Shown: positions 21,358 to 32,370, counted from the first letter of the stretch. The stretch is 64,000 nt of DNA from Ooceraea biroi (GCF_003672135.1 NC_039518.1:4592144-4656143); one strand, 5' to 3'. The notes: generated from the sequence alone by a model not told the origin. Numbers and translations are program-made.

Positions 21358-22556
21358 GGGGGCATATACACCTAGGCCGAAAATATGATAATTTTCTGGA
21401 ATTTTTTCTGGGAAACTGTTGGAGTTATCGAATTGTGGTTATTTTTAGTTAAAAATATACACTTTGAAGAAGCTTCATGATTTTTTTATTACAAAATATT
21501 GCAAAATGTCGGAGATATGGCATCGTGAAGAGGCAGTCCGAAAAAAATCATCCAAAACGGTACCAGATGTACCTTCGTCAAAAATCAACCGAAACAAAAA
21601 AATGACATAGAATATTAAAATATATAACAATAGTTTTGGCGTATCGTAGCCGATTTCAAAAATATCGATTTTTGACAAAATGGCGGGTGTTTAAATTTAA
21701 CATAGCGATTCTTAAGACAAAATCCATTCGTTTTCTCACTCTCCCAAAAAAACTGAGTCCTAAAAAAACCTCTACGATACGCGATAGGTAATTATGTGTA
21801 GAATAACCCCTATAAATTTCAAACAAATCGGTTCAGTGGTTTTTGAGATATTTCTAGTATCAGTTTAAAAAATGTCGTTTCAAGAAAAACGCGTTTGAAT
21901 ATTCAACACATGTTTTTGTTAATAAAACATGAAATTTTGTTAACTTGCACAGAGTCGTCAATTCCAAGCCTATAATATAAGTCCTCTGCAGTAGATGCGA
22001 TGCCAATATCGTCTAAATTTTGTTGTCAGCGACGTATTCGCGCTTCTGTCGTCTGTTCCTGCGTGCGTGCCTCGGCTTGAGCTATGTGGCGATCATCTTC
22101 GCGCGCAGCATATTGGTGTGCATTCGGTCCGAAAGAAATGCCCATAATACTCGTTATTTGTAATATTGAAGTCATACCATTGTTGAATATGCAAGCAGCT
22201 ATGTATGCAGCAATTTCTACTATAATAGCACCACTGTGCATTGTTGTTGAGGCTATTTTCCAAATTATATTATTAAAACTTTCATTGCTGTTGCCTAAAC
22301 AGGCTACAGCGGGACAATACAATACCGTTATACCGAAGAACACAAAAAACCTAGACACGAAACCGAAGGGACGGGCCGTGGTCCAACCACAACATCTCAG
22401 CGATGCGCCAACAATGTACTGTCAAGGCAATAACTTCGTCATTTTTTGGAATTTTGACCTGAAATTTGCACAAGACATTCTCGAAATATTAAACATTATG
22501 AATATGTAAAAATCCAAAAATCGATTTTTTTGACCCTCCTAGGTGTATATGCCTCC
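21358..22556. mobile_element. Kolobok-like element with TTAA target duplication
   Basis: The terminal inverted repeats GGGGGCATATACACCTAGG (21358) and CCTAGGTGTATATGCCTCC (ending 22556) are flanked on both sides by TTAA (21354-21357 and 22557-22560). If the element is removed, the left TIR runs directly into 'ttaacc' and the LINE tail, so it inserted at a TTAA next to the LINE's 3' junction. TTAA duplication fits Kolobok or piggyBac. The encoded fragment argues for the former. Confidence 0.8.
22026..22358 (-). pseudogene. transposase C-terminal fragment of the TTAA element
   Basis: Minus-strand 110 codons with GNSNESFNNIIWKIA, VEIAAYIAACIFNNGM, MGISFGPNAHQYAAREDDR and a basic TEARIRR tail. 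The NSNES-N-I, A--F-NG and G-NA-----D-RI pattern matches the C-terminus at 14800-14998, so both derive from the same broad transposase family. The catalytic part is absent. It lies inside the TTAA-flanked TIRs, which assigns it to that element. Confidence 0.65.
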
Positions 22557-22822
22557 TTAACCTTTTTTTTATACCCTCCATTCACCGCTCAAGGGAGTCC
22601 CGGAACCAAAGCGCGCAATACTTCGGAACCCCCCACCGGTACCGCACCCCCGGCTAAATCGGATGGCTTTGCGCCTTCGTCCCCCTGTGGGCCCCCGTGC
22701 CCCCAGGAAGTTCAGCGACCACCCCTCCCCAAACCGGACTGCGCACGTCCAAATTGAATTTAGAAAATTCCCGTCTGGTGCCCGGCAGCGTGCCCCGAGC
22801 CTAACTAGTAGGACTAGTAGGA

Positions 22823-23501
22823 CTAATCTGAAGTCAAAACCTCCGAAGGCTGCGAAGCCAACAACAGCCGCTCAAACTGCCGGCCGTCCTTCCGCAACAT
22901 CACGATCGTCGACACCGTGTCTGACAACCGTGCCCACTCCACTTCGCTCTGCAACATCCGGCGAACGAGGGCCTGATCCCCGGCCAGGTCTCGCTCGGAA
23001 GTTGGTGGCAGGTCGCCCCTGTAAGCACTCCAAACATAACAGTTGAAAACCGCGTGCGTAGGAGTCTCGATAGGCACCCCGCAATAAGGGCATTCCGCCC
23101 CCGGAACCTTGCCAATCCTGTGAAGGAAGGCATTGAAGCACTCGTGGCCTGTAAAAAACTGCGTGAGAAAATAATTGAGGCGACCGAACAAGCGGTCCAA
23201 CCAAACGTCAAATATAGGCAACAACAGCTCACGACATCGACGACCGGGATCAACAATGATCATCCGCCCAAGGTACTTCTTCTATCGCTCACGAAGGCGA
23301 TCCAACGCCCGGCTCCGAATGAGGGCCTTGATGGCTGCGTCCAGGGGACAGGTCGCGTAGGCCGTACTGCGCACCACCCGAAGCTGCTGGTAACTCCAAG
23401 AGCGCACATCCGCCAGCACGTCCACCGGCGGAATCCACGCCAACATTCCCGCCGCGGTACTGGACACCGTACGGTACCCGGACACCACGCGCAAACACAA
23501 C
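22823..23501 (-). pseudogene. LINE ORF2 C-terminal part with CCHC
   Basis: Minus-strand continuation of ORF2 after the Transib insertion: LCLRVVSGYRTVSSTAAGML, then IPPVDVLADVR, then in another frame WLDRLFGRLNYFLTQFFTGH, CPYCGVPIETPTHAVFNC (CCHC finger) and a C-terminal MLRKDGRQFERLL. The CCHC close to the C-terminus is typical of R1-clade ORF2 and is thought to help RNA binding. Stop at 22823. At least two frame changes are present. Confidence 0.75.
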
Positions 23502-24692
23502 CGCCGCACAGTGGGAAAAAAGGCACACTTTTTGGACAAAAATCGCTGTACGGTGTAATTTTTAACCGATTTTAATGTTTTTTTTTTAATGTACTCGTTA
23601 TAAATTGCTCTACAATCGTATCGTGCCCGTTTTTTTAATTAGAGCGTTTTATTCAAAATGGCGCAATCCCAAGTTATCAGAAGTATAGAAACTGTAAGAT
23701 ATTGAATATTTTTGTAACAAATTAAACTACATACGGGTTTAATATTACGATATCGGACGTGTCAGAATTGTTTGTATAGTTTTTATTGTTTTTGTATGTA
23801 AATATATATTTAAAAAATTTTTTAAATATTTTTTATAAACACTTTTGTAACTTTTATATCACTTAATTAATAAATCTTTAGCCTTAGGAGATAAATCTTT
23901 TGGTTTTTTCTCTTGTTTAATTCTCAAACTACTAATTAAAGGATCTGACGAAAGTAGCAAGTAATGCATGATATCTTCGTTAGTAGAATTTCGTGACTTC
24001 ATCCTACTGTGTTAGGCACGAGCTTTTCTAAAACTTTTATTGCTTGCCTCTTGCGCTTCTTCCGAGAGGCAACCGATTGGCAAACCGAAATGTTTAATTA
24101 TATTACTACCGTGTATTAAAACTTTATGTATAGGCGGAATATTGTCCAGTCAGCAATAAAATTTTTAGAAAAGCTCGTGCCTAACACAGTAGGATGAAGT
24201 CACGAAATTCTACTAATGAAGATATCATGCATTACTTGCTACTTTCGTCAGATCATTTAATTAGTAGTTTGAGAATTAAACAAGAGAAAAAACCAAAAGA
24301 TTTATCTCCTGAGGCTAAAGATTTATTAATTAAGTGATATAAAAGTTACAAAAGTGTTTATAAAAAATATTTAAAAAATTTTTTAAATATATATTTACAT
24401 ACAAAAACAATAAAAACTATACAAACAATTCTGACACGTCCGATATCTTAATATTAAACCCGTATATAGTTTAATTTGTTACAAAACTATTCAATATCTT
24501 ACAGTTTCTATACTTCTGATAACTTGGGATTGCGTCATTTTGAATAAAACGCTCTAATTAAAAAAACGGGCACGATACGATTGTAGAGCAATTTATAACG
24601 AGTACATTAAAAAAAACATTAAAATCGGTTAAAAATTACACCGTACAGCGATTTTTGTCCAAAAAGTGTGCCTTTTTTCCCACTGTGCGCCG
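23502..24692. mobile_element. Transib-like element with RSS-like CACAGTG ends and CGCCG duplication
   Basis: The element proper is 23507-24687, beginning CACAGTGGGAAAAAAGG and ending with its complement. It is flanked on both sides by CGCCG (23502-23506, 24688-24692). Transib transposons, the kin of RAG1, have CACAGTG-like termini and 5-bp GC-rich CGNCG-type duplications, so ends and target both fit. The arms of about 530 bp (23507-24037, 24157-24687) are near-perfect inverted copies. No RAG1-like catalytic core is present, so it is nonautonomous. It interrupts ORF2 of the LINE. Confidence 0.8.
24197..24337 (+). CDS. small ORF in Transib-like arm (mirrored in the other arm)
   Basis: Begins ATG AAG TCA CGA and reads MKSRNSTNEDIMHYLLL then a Lys-rich KQEKKPKDLSPEAKDLL end before TGA, 46 or so codons. 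The mirror copy in the left arm (about 23857-23998, minus) is also open with at least two substitutions. This could be a relic of the last exon of the autonomous transposase or a captured exon. No domain is recognised, and openness in both arms partly follows from their near identity. Confidence 0.3.
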   Translation, partial: KSRNSTNEDIMHYLLLSSDHLISSLRIKQEKKPKDLSPEAKDLLIK

Positions 24693-26547
24693 GGTACACT
24701 CGAGTCATGAGGAGCAACACCTTACGGGGCACGCCCTCGCGTGCCCATACCGGCGCACCATAAGGTAAGACCGAAAGCACGGTATACGCGTACAGTCTAC
24801 GCTTCTCCTCCACCGGTCCACGGAGGTTCGGCATCAATCGCGCCAAGGCCGCGCACATCCGGTCCGCCTTTGCCGATACGTATTCCGCGTGCGGAACGAA
24901 CAACTTGGCGTCCAACAGGACACCCAAGTACTTGAACGAATCACTCACCAACACCACGACCCCCCCTCCCCCAACGGGCACACCACGGTCGCGAATATAG
25001 CCGGACGACCGACCAAAAACAACGACCTCCGTCTTCTCCACCGCAACATGGAGTCCCACCACGGATGTTCCGCACAACGAGTTGAAGCATCAAACCCGAC
25101 TCAACACCTCGCGTTCGTCGCTACCACCGAGGACACCCGTATCATCGGCAAAGCCGGACAAAAACGCACCCCGAGGCAAAGCCAAACACAACATCTGATT
25201 ATACGCCAGGAGCCACAAAAGCGGGCCCAAAACAGACCCCTGGGGGACACCACACTCGACGCGATGAGAAACCACGGTACCGTCATCAAGAACTGCGTAA
25301 ACCCACCTATCACGCAAATAATCGCGAATAATACGAACCAAATACCGCGGGCACTGCCACGCCTGAAGCGCCGTCAAAATAACGTCCCACGGCAACGTAT
25401 TGAACGCATTACGGATATCGAGAGAAATCCCGAGGCAAACATGACCCTACCGAGTAAAGGACTCGATCAACTCCCGCACGTACAACAACGCGTCACAATT
25501 GGACCGGTTGATACAGAAACCGTATTGATGGGGACTCAAGCCACCCCTACGACGCACGTGCTCAATAAGACGAAGGGTGAGGATGCGCTCATACAGCTTG
25601 CCCGCCTCATTAAGAAGGCAAATCGAGCGATACGATCCGGGTTCGGCATCCGGCTTACCGGGCTTTTTCAAAAGGACGACCCGCGTCGTCTTCCAGCAAG
25701 CGGGAAACTGCTCAGAGAGGATGCACTAGTTAATGACCGATAAAATCATATTCAGCGCCGACTGCAGTATCTTGCGCCAGATCAAACCAGGCGTCCCGTC
25801 GGGGCCCGGGGCGGTAGCCTGCGTGCCTAGTTTGCGCAAAACGCGCGTGACCTCAAGCTCCGTAACCTCGTGAGGCAAGTCCCAAAGATCGGGGGCAGTG
25901 ACCGCGGGGGCCACCGCGTCCATGACAAATGGCGCCACAGTCGGAGCCGGTGGAAACAGGTGAGCGATAATAACGCTCACGTCAGAGACCGGCAACACAT
26001 CCAGCGGGTTAGTCCCACGCGGGCTCAAGCGCTTCAAGACCGTGCGATACGGACGACCCCAAGGGTCCTGGTTAACCTGCTCGAGCAAAGCGGCCCAGGC
26101 CTGTTGTTGCGCCTTCGAAATCTGCGCACGGTAATCACGGCGAGCCTGCGTGTAAGCCTCTCGAAGCATCGCAACGCGGTCCGCGTCGGGTTTGCGGCGA
26201 GCGCGCGTATATCGGCGACGCGCCGCATTAGCCGCCTTACGGGCGTCCGTCCACCAGAAGACGCTCGGACGATCATTGCCCGGTCGAACACGGGGCATCA
26301 CGACGTCGCAAAGGTCCACCACACGCTGAACGAGGTCTACGGCCCGTTCCTCCAAGGGTAACGTCGCAGCGGGCACCGACGTGGCCCACGATGCGAATTC
26401 CAGCACCGTGGCCATCTTCTCGGGATCCAATTTCTTGAGGACCCAACGAGGCTCCTGGACGGTAAAAGCGCGACGACTACGAGCCTCATGCCGATGCTGA
26501 ACGCGAAAAGATATCATCCGATGATCGGATAGAGACTCCTCGTCCAA
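24693..26547 (-). pseudogene. LINE ORF2 reverse transcriptase
   Basis: Minus strand, in three frames. 26547-25726: SDHRMISFRV (last endonuclease motif), then the RT N-terminal region ending TAPGPDGTPGLIWR. 25671-25447: KPGKPDAEPGSYRSICLLN, GKLYERIL, GGLSPHQYGF. 25395-25090: VECGVPQGSVLGPLLW and GFADDTGVLGG (the FADD catalytic box). 25077 onward: VVVFGRSSG, FKYLGVLLD and VLPYGAPVWA. This is a complete RT order for an R1-clade LINE. Frame breaks near 25700, 25430 and 25085, and the Transib-like insertion at 24687, make it inactive. Confidence 0.85.
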
Positions 26548-27110
26548 AAGTGCTCACGCCGACACAGCTGGAAGAACCGCCGAAGAACCCCACGTAACAT
26601 CGACGAGGGACCGACCCTGAGGGCGAACAACGGTGGGCGCATGTCCCACGTTGAGCAACTGGAGCGAAAGCGCCGCCGCCCAATTGCCAAGGCACACTCC
26701 ACGAGCCGTTGTGAGGGAGTCACCCCACTCCGAACAACGCGCATTAAAATTGCCCGCGACAACGAGCGCGGAACCAACGTGAGGACGAATGCAAGCGTCC
26801 AAAAACGACAAAAAACGCTCGAAAGCCCGCAGGCTCCTATTGGGCGAAAAATAACAACTAACGAACACGACAGGTCCCACCTGAACCGAGACAAAGCCTT
26901 CCCCGCGAGAAAGAATCTGCCACGAACGAGGAGCAGCCGAACCGCGCTGAAAAACCGCGCACGTGCCATCGTCACTCACGGCCCACACGCCCGCACCGTC
27001 GGTACGATAGGGCTCCGAAAACAACGCGACGGACATCCGTCGCTCCACCATAGCGCTGCATGAATTGCAGTGCCAAATCCTGAGCCGCCTTCGCGTGGTT
27101 ACAGTTGAAT
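26500..27110 (-). pseudogene. LINE ORF2 APE endonuclease
   Basis: Minus strand from about 27110: LQFNCNHAKAAQDLALQFM, then RRMSVALFSEPYRTDG, FVSCYFSPNRSLRAFERFL, ALVVAGNFNARCSEWG, GRSLVDVTWGSS and, across a frame break near 26550, SDHRMISF. These are the EEP-family landmarks. In SART/TRAS elements this domain specifies cleavage within telomeric repeats, and the TTAGG flanks agree. The usual Glu context is shifted (FSEPY), as in other R1-clade enzymes. Confidence 0.8.
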
Positions 27111-27123
27111 TGTAATATATCCA

Positions 27124-29101
27124 TCAACGATGTGGACGAGCGCCATCCGGTGGGCCGACCCTCCGCTCAGCCCCCGCACGGCCAACTTGCTCCTGTTGGC
27201 ACAGCGCGCTCCCGATACGATGTTCAGCCGGACGACCAGCTGCCTCACACAAAATGCAACGGGGCGTTGCGACACAATTCGTCGAACGATGACCGGGCTC
27301 GCTACAACGGTAGCAAAGAGTGGTACGATCGGTGTTAGTGCACCCCTGCGCCACATGGCCTACCTCCAGGCACCGGTAGCAACGAAGGGGCTTGGCCTGC
27401 ATCAATTCGACGCGGACGTACATCCATCCGAGTTTGATCTTGCGTTGATTGGCCACCTTAATGGCCACAGCAAGAGGGCATTGGGCCCACACGATACCAA
27501 GACGATTACACATAGGTCGAATTTGGCCCACGCGCACATTAGGCCGAGCGCAGTCGCCAAGTTCGGCAACAACGGCTGCCACCTTTTCTGGTAACCGAAT
27601 CATCCAGGCCAACAAAGCGCAATTCGGCCATCTTTACCGGGCGAGTAACCTTCGCCCCGTCGCGCAACATATCGCGCAACCGCGACGCCAAAGCATCCGC
27701 ACGCTCCTTATTCTCAGGGCCGCCAACCTCGATCAACAACGCACCGGTATTGGTGTAACGCACTTTCGTTTTATCCAAGCCCATGTCGGACAAGGGCAAC
27801 TGCTTCTTTGCCTCCTGTAAAGTAGCCGCGTAAGAGAGGCCGTTCTCCGCGTGCGTCACCGTGACAACGGAAGTACGGGGCGGGCGACGCCGGTCACGAG
27901 GGCCCGCTCGGCCGGGCACAGGCGGCTGCCAAGGCCGATAAACATCCGGGGGGGAACCCGACTGACCCGATCGGCCAGGAGGGCGAGCGCCATAAACCGG
28001 CTGAAAAACGCTGACACTGGCATAAGTGGGAGGCGGGCCAGAACCACGCTGACCGCCACTCGGGCCTCCAGAGCGCGCCCCGCGGGGCGGCAAGGACGGA
28101 TAAGCCGCGTCATACTGCGGCTGGTCACGCTGGGACCAGTCCACGTGCGGAGAATAATAATCGTCCGCCGCATCATCACAGGCGGGGTAACTAGGCCCCT
28201 CGTCGGAACGCGGATCGCGCGAAGCACTGCGGGATGCCGGGCGCCGACCACGACTCACGCTGCGACTAACACTACGGTCGCGACGAATCAAAACGCCAAT
28301 CCTTCGTAACGCAGTCATAACCTGCGCCACCACCGTATTGGTAATGTCCGTCACCAAATCGGGCCGCAACGACGCAGCCTCATCGACACGCGCACCATCA
28401 GCCGACTGGGAACCAACTTTCCCAGCACGCTCCGCGGAAGGGGGCATCGTAACCCGGAGGGACGTCTTCTCGTTCCCCACAATCGTCGGCTTGACAGGCG
28501 CCGAGAGAGGCGGGGGCATCGTTGCCGCCTGAACCTTAGCCTCGTCGAACGCGCGCTTCAACCTCTTGTTCTCATCCTGCAGCTGTTGAATTTCAGTCTG
28601 CATCGACGCAACGGAACGGCGCAAATGTTCCTCCGCGCTGGCATCATCGGAACGGCTCGCCAAACTATACGCCGTTTTCTTGATCTTTGCTACAAACGAC
28701 TTCATCTCGCCGCTCAATTTCCCCTACATCTTACCGCTCTTCTTGCGAATCTGGTTAATCCGATCGGCGTACTCCACGACCCGCGCAACAAGGTCGCGAG
28801 ACGGGGTAGCAACATCCAACGGACGATCCTCGTCCGAGTCACCAGTAAACGTCTGGAAAGCCTTACGCTTCCGAGCGGCACTCTGCCGCGAAACATCCGA
28901 ACGCGGCGACGCGTAAGAGCACGTGAACATCGCATCGTCGTCGGGAAACGCGATCAAGTCCGTCAAATCAACGCAAGCATCCGACAAAGGAAGCCCTAAC
29001 ACACCCGAGGGTCCCGCCTCCGCCGACGGGGCAGCCAAAGGCACGTCCGGAGCGGCGACACCAGCCGGAGCCGGGTCGTCGACGAAACGGTCGACCTCCA
29101 T
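27124..29101 (-). pseudogene. LINE ORF1 (gag) with three zinc knuckles
   Basis: ATG at 29101 (MEVDRFVDD). It runs through a Pro/Ala-rich N-terminus, a TAG just after RKKSGKM (about 28722), a coiled-coil-like MQTEIQQLQDENKRLKRAF, a Ser/Arg-rich SRSVSRGRRP block, a frame break near 27610 and then the core ending in knuckles CYRCLEVGHVAQGC, CYRCSEPGHRSTNC and a third, CILCEAAG...H...C. R1-clade ORF1 proteins coat the RNA and steer the particle, to telomeres in SART/TRAS. The single in-frame TAG and the frameshift make this copy defective. Confidence 0.8.
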
Positions 29102-30024
29102 CACTAAAAGTGAGGGGCCGACGAACAAGCGCTCAAAATCCCGCCGAAATAAAGAAAACCGCGAAAAACGCAAAAACAAGGATCCTAGGGGAAAGTCCCT
29201 AGAACCAAAAACTTTTCCCGACCGATGTGGATCAGCCCACACCCTTCAAATATCCGAGAAAAAACGAAAAATGTCCGAAAAACCAAAACATACGAACCGA
29301 GGAAAATTCCCCTAGCCGCCGAAAACTTTTCCAAAATCTGGACAACTACGAAACATGCAAAGCCATCAAAAAAATATAAAGTCTTCGAAACTTACGTAAC
29401 CTCCGAAGCCTACGAAACCTTCCAAAGTGTCCAATATGGCGTCACCTTCCCGCGAAACAAAGTTATCCCGCCGGGAAATCGACTCGACGGGCCCGTACAT
29501 GCCCTACACGCCAATTACAGCGGAATAAACACACTAAAACTGTCCACGCCGATAATACACAGCCGTCCAGAAAATCCGAAGGCGCCGCGCACTCCCGAAA
29601 ACCGGCAATTATCGTCACAAAACGCGAAGTGTCACCTGTTACTGGCCGACCACGGCACACGACTGACAGGCATGCACACAATTACGGCGGCAATTAGGCA
29701 CCGGAGTGTCACTAATGAGCACACACAAAGCGAAAAAAGCACCCGCTGAAGCGGAAATACCGTCAAAATGTGAAATTGCGTGAAAATTCGCGAAAAGCGC
29801 GGGGCGCGGCCCGTCACCTCGATACCAAAAATCATAATTACGGCTAATTACGAGCGAGTTACACCGGAACTTCACGAGATCCGTAAAAAGGACCACGGAA
29901 AGAAACCTCCGAACACAAAAACACACTAAAAAGCGGAAACGAACACCGGAATCAACCGCACGATACGGAGCGGTACCGAGACACGTCCGATCACTACGAG
30001 GTACCATCCGGAACTCCCGCCTCC
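29102..30024 (-). other. LINE 5' leader
   Basis: GC-rich leader of the telomere-repeat LINE, without an ORF I trust, ending at the TTAGG-type repeat junction near 30024. The opposing-strand ORFs are shadows. Confidence 0.5.
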
Positions 30025-30271
30025 TTAACCTAACCTAACCTGGTTAGGTTGTTTATTAAAAGTTATTAACAAAAGAATTTCGAAAGTATCGCTTGTTCGT
30101 TGAAATGTTATTAGTAGCTTATAGATTTTATTGACACCGTATATATAAAACTGTAGTATGTAAACACAGCGGCAATGTTTCCACACAAAGAGAGCATTTC
30201 AACGAACAAGCGATACTTTTGAAATTCTTTTCTTAATAACTTTTAATAAACAACCTAACCAGGTTAGGTTA
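30025..30271. repeat. TTAGG-type blocks and hairpin in the right TIR
   Basis: 30025-30050 is an AACCT/GGTTA inverted pair and 30252-30271 a second. Between them lies a smaller inverted repeat (tatcgcttgttcgttgaaat at 30088 and its complement at about 30195-30217), absent from the left TIR. Confidence 0.7.
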
Positions 30272-30473
30272 AAGCAGAGAATACTTAGTATTAACTGTTT
30301 GGGCTTTTAATATTCAAAATAACTGCTTTACTTTCGAAACTTCTTTTGTTAATAACTTTTTAATAAACAACGAGCGATGGCTAAAACATTTGAAGGTCAC
30401 TCAGGAGGGCGACCTTGACAATATATGTCAAGGTCAAGGTCATCGGGGCTGGCTCCCCTAATCGGCATATTTA

Positions 30474-30907
30474 CTTTAAAATCTTTAAAATTATTTTAAC
30501 TTAAAAAAGTAGTTTAACGAGAAAAAAACGAAAATTTATTACAAATACGAAACTTTCAAAATTTTTACAAATTTTGTTATAAAAAAATGATTAGCAATTA
30601 ATGTTTGTATGTATTAATGGAAATATTACATGCTTTTCCTCCAAATTTAATATCACACATTTAAATGAAATATCTGTTATATTAAATACTAGCATCCCCC
30701 GTCACGCAGGCTTCGCCCGCGATATTATGTGTAGAATTAAATAAAAACACATTTTACCCCTTTCTCACCCGTTAGGGGTGGAATTTCGGAAAACCCACCC
30801 TTAGTGAGCACCTACATAATAGTAGGAATATACCCTTAAAATTTCAAGTCGATAGATGCAGTGGTTTGGGCTGCATGTTGATGAGTGAGTGAGTGGTATT
30901 TGGCTTA
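30474..30907. other. no gene recognised
   Basis: AT-rich spacer with a 'cgtcacgcaggcttcgcccg' patch at 30700 and a 'gatgagtgagtgagtg' run at 30880, both of a kind common in decayed LINE 3' ends. No coding sequence. Confidence 0.3.
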
Positions 30908-31047
30908 TACAGGGTGTTTCCTAAGTAAGTAGACAAACTTAAGGAGGATATTCCTTGGCTTATTTTAAGAAGAAAAGGTCATATAAACATATGTCCTAAA
31001 CTGCTTTGTTTTCTAAAAAAAGTACATCACTGTTTTCGTTCACTTTT

Positions 31048-31217
31048 CGGATAGCGTGCTTTTGCAGTACGAGTCAACAGCGGTGGGGATGGAGTGGGGA
31101 TGGTCTCGCGGCGCCGCAAGTGAACACTCGTTTCAGACTGCGCCGCGTGGCCGCCGCGAGACCATCCCCACTCCATCCCCACCGCTGTTGACTCGTACTG
31201 CAAAAGCACGCTATCCG
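31048..31217. repeat. 65-bp-arm hairpin in the mariner leader
   Basis: The arms 31048-31112 and 31153-31217 are reverse complements (gagtcaacagcggtggggat and complement) around a 40-bp loop. GC-rich, unlike the element around it. Confidence 0.85.
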
Positions 31218-31289
31218 GCATCACTGCTATCACGTTATCTTTGACGCAAACTTTATTAGTTCCTATTAAGTTTAGTAATTTTATTAATT

Positions 31290-32370
31290 ATGGTAAATTA
31301 CACAAACGCCGAAATGGCAGATATGCATTTCGTATACGGTCTTGCTAATGGAAACGCTCGTCAAGCAAGGCGTATTTACAATGACAGATACCCGAATCAT
31401 TAGGTACCTCATATTTCGACTTTCATCAGAATCCATCAACGTCTTATGGAAACAGGATCCTTCGCAAGGAGGACAACTGATATTTCAGGAAGGCCTAGAA
31501 CAACTAGGACTCCTGCACTGGAGGAAGCCGTTCTGAATGCAATTGAACATCATCCAGAAACGAGCACCAGAAAAATTGCTGCTGACCTCCATGTGAGTCA
31601 TAAGTTAGTATGGACAATATTAAAAGAACAACAATTATATCCTTACCATATTCAACGCGTACAGGCACTGTTGCCACGAGATTTCCCACAACGTTTAATT
31701 TTTTGTCGGTGGATGCAGCAAAAAATCGTACAAATCCTCAATTCGTTGCAGAGGTACTCTTTACTGATGAGGCTAATTTCTCGAGAAACGCTATCGTAAA
31801 TTTCCATAATAACCATCTTTGGTGTGATGAAAACCCACATGCAATATTAGAATCTCACTTTCAGGTTCAATTTGCATTTAATGTATGGGTGGGAATTATT
31901 GGTGATTTTTTGATTGGTCCTGTCTTTCTTCCCTTGAGACTTAACGGTGCTTCGTATCTACATTTTCTTGAAGATGAGCTACCTTTGGAAGATATTCCAC
32001 TCATGCTCAGAAATAGAATGTGGTTTATGTATGATGGCGCTCCACCCCACTTTAGCTTAGCAGTTCATCAATTTTTGAACAGGAAGTTTGCCAATCGATG
32101 GATCGGTCGAGGTACTCAAAGACCAAACCAGTTATGGTCTGCAAGATCCCCAGACTTAAATCCAGTAGATTTTTTTTATGGGGATAGCTTAAATCTTTAG
32201 TTTACGCTACATCTATTCAAACTGAAGAAGATCTCAGAAATCGCATAATAGATGGATGTGAGAAAATACGTAACACTCCAGGTATTTTTGAGCGTGTACG
32301 TCAATCAATGGAAAGGAGAGTTGAGGCGTGTATCATGGCTGCAGGTGAACATTTTCAGCAGTTACTGTGA
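31290..32370 (+). pseudogene. mariner-like transposase, frameshifted
   Basis: ATG at 31290 (MVNYTNAEMADMHFVYGLANG, N-terminal helix-turn-helix). Then GSFARRTTD, ISGRPRTTRTPALEEAVL, ETSTRKIAADLHVSHKLVW (second HTH), VLFTDEANFSR (first Asp), WFMYDGAPPHFS (second Asp) and SARSPDLNPVDFF (third acid, Asp). About 44 residues lie between the second and third acids, longer than the 34 of classic mariners and nearer DD41D-type families. The catalytic triad is intact, but stops or frameshifts at about 31400, 31720 and 32190 break the frame. It encodes cut-and-paste transposase for the TIRs at 30910 and 32625. Confidence 0.82.

Larger units (their letters stand above)
22561..30024 (-). mobile_element. 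R1-clade LINE inserted in telomeric repeats (SART/TRAS-like)
   Basis: The sense strand is minus. The 5' end lies against (TTAGG)n-type repeats at about 30024, and the A-rich 3' tail (t-run 22563-22571) abuts ttaacc. Order: leader with short ORFs (29102-30024), ORF1 gag with three zinc knuckles (27124-29101), APE endonuclease (about 26500-27110), reverse transcriptase (about 24693-26500) and a C-terminal CCHC (about 22920). This domain order is R1 clade. The flanks being TTAGG repeats point to the telomere-specific SART/TRAS lineages of that clade. Both ORFs are disabled by frameshifts and stops, and ORF2 is split by a Transib-like element. Confidence 0.85.
20962..30473. mobile_element. long-TIR DNA element carrying TTAGG arrays, filled by nested insertions
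   Basis: The outer ends match inversely: 20962 reads taaatataccgattagggg then agccagccccgatgacct, and the right end at 30473 is the complement with few changes. The TIRs span about 400 bp (20962-21357 and 30025-30473) and include gtttattaaaaagttattaa, ttcgaaagta and aacagttaaatacaaagtat blocks plus short AACCT/GGTTA arrays. The left TIR contains a tandem duplication of an about 100-bp block (21061-21160, 21259-21357). No transposase belonging to this element is recognised. The interior is a LINE with further insertions. Confidence 0.65.

Noticed and set aside
22663..29749. Many plus-strand ORFs across the LINE
   Set aside because: They are GC-rich shadows of the minus-strand gag and pol frames.
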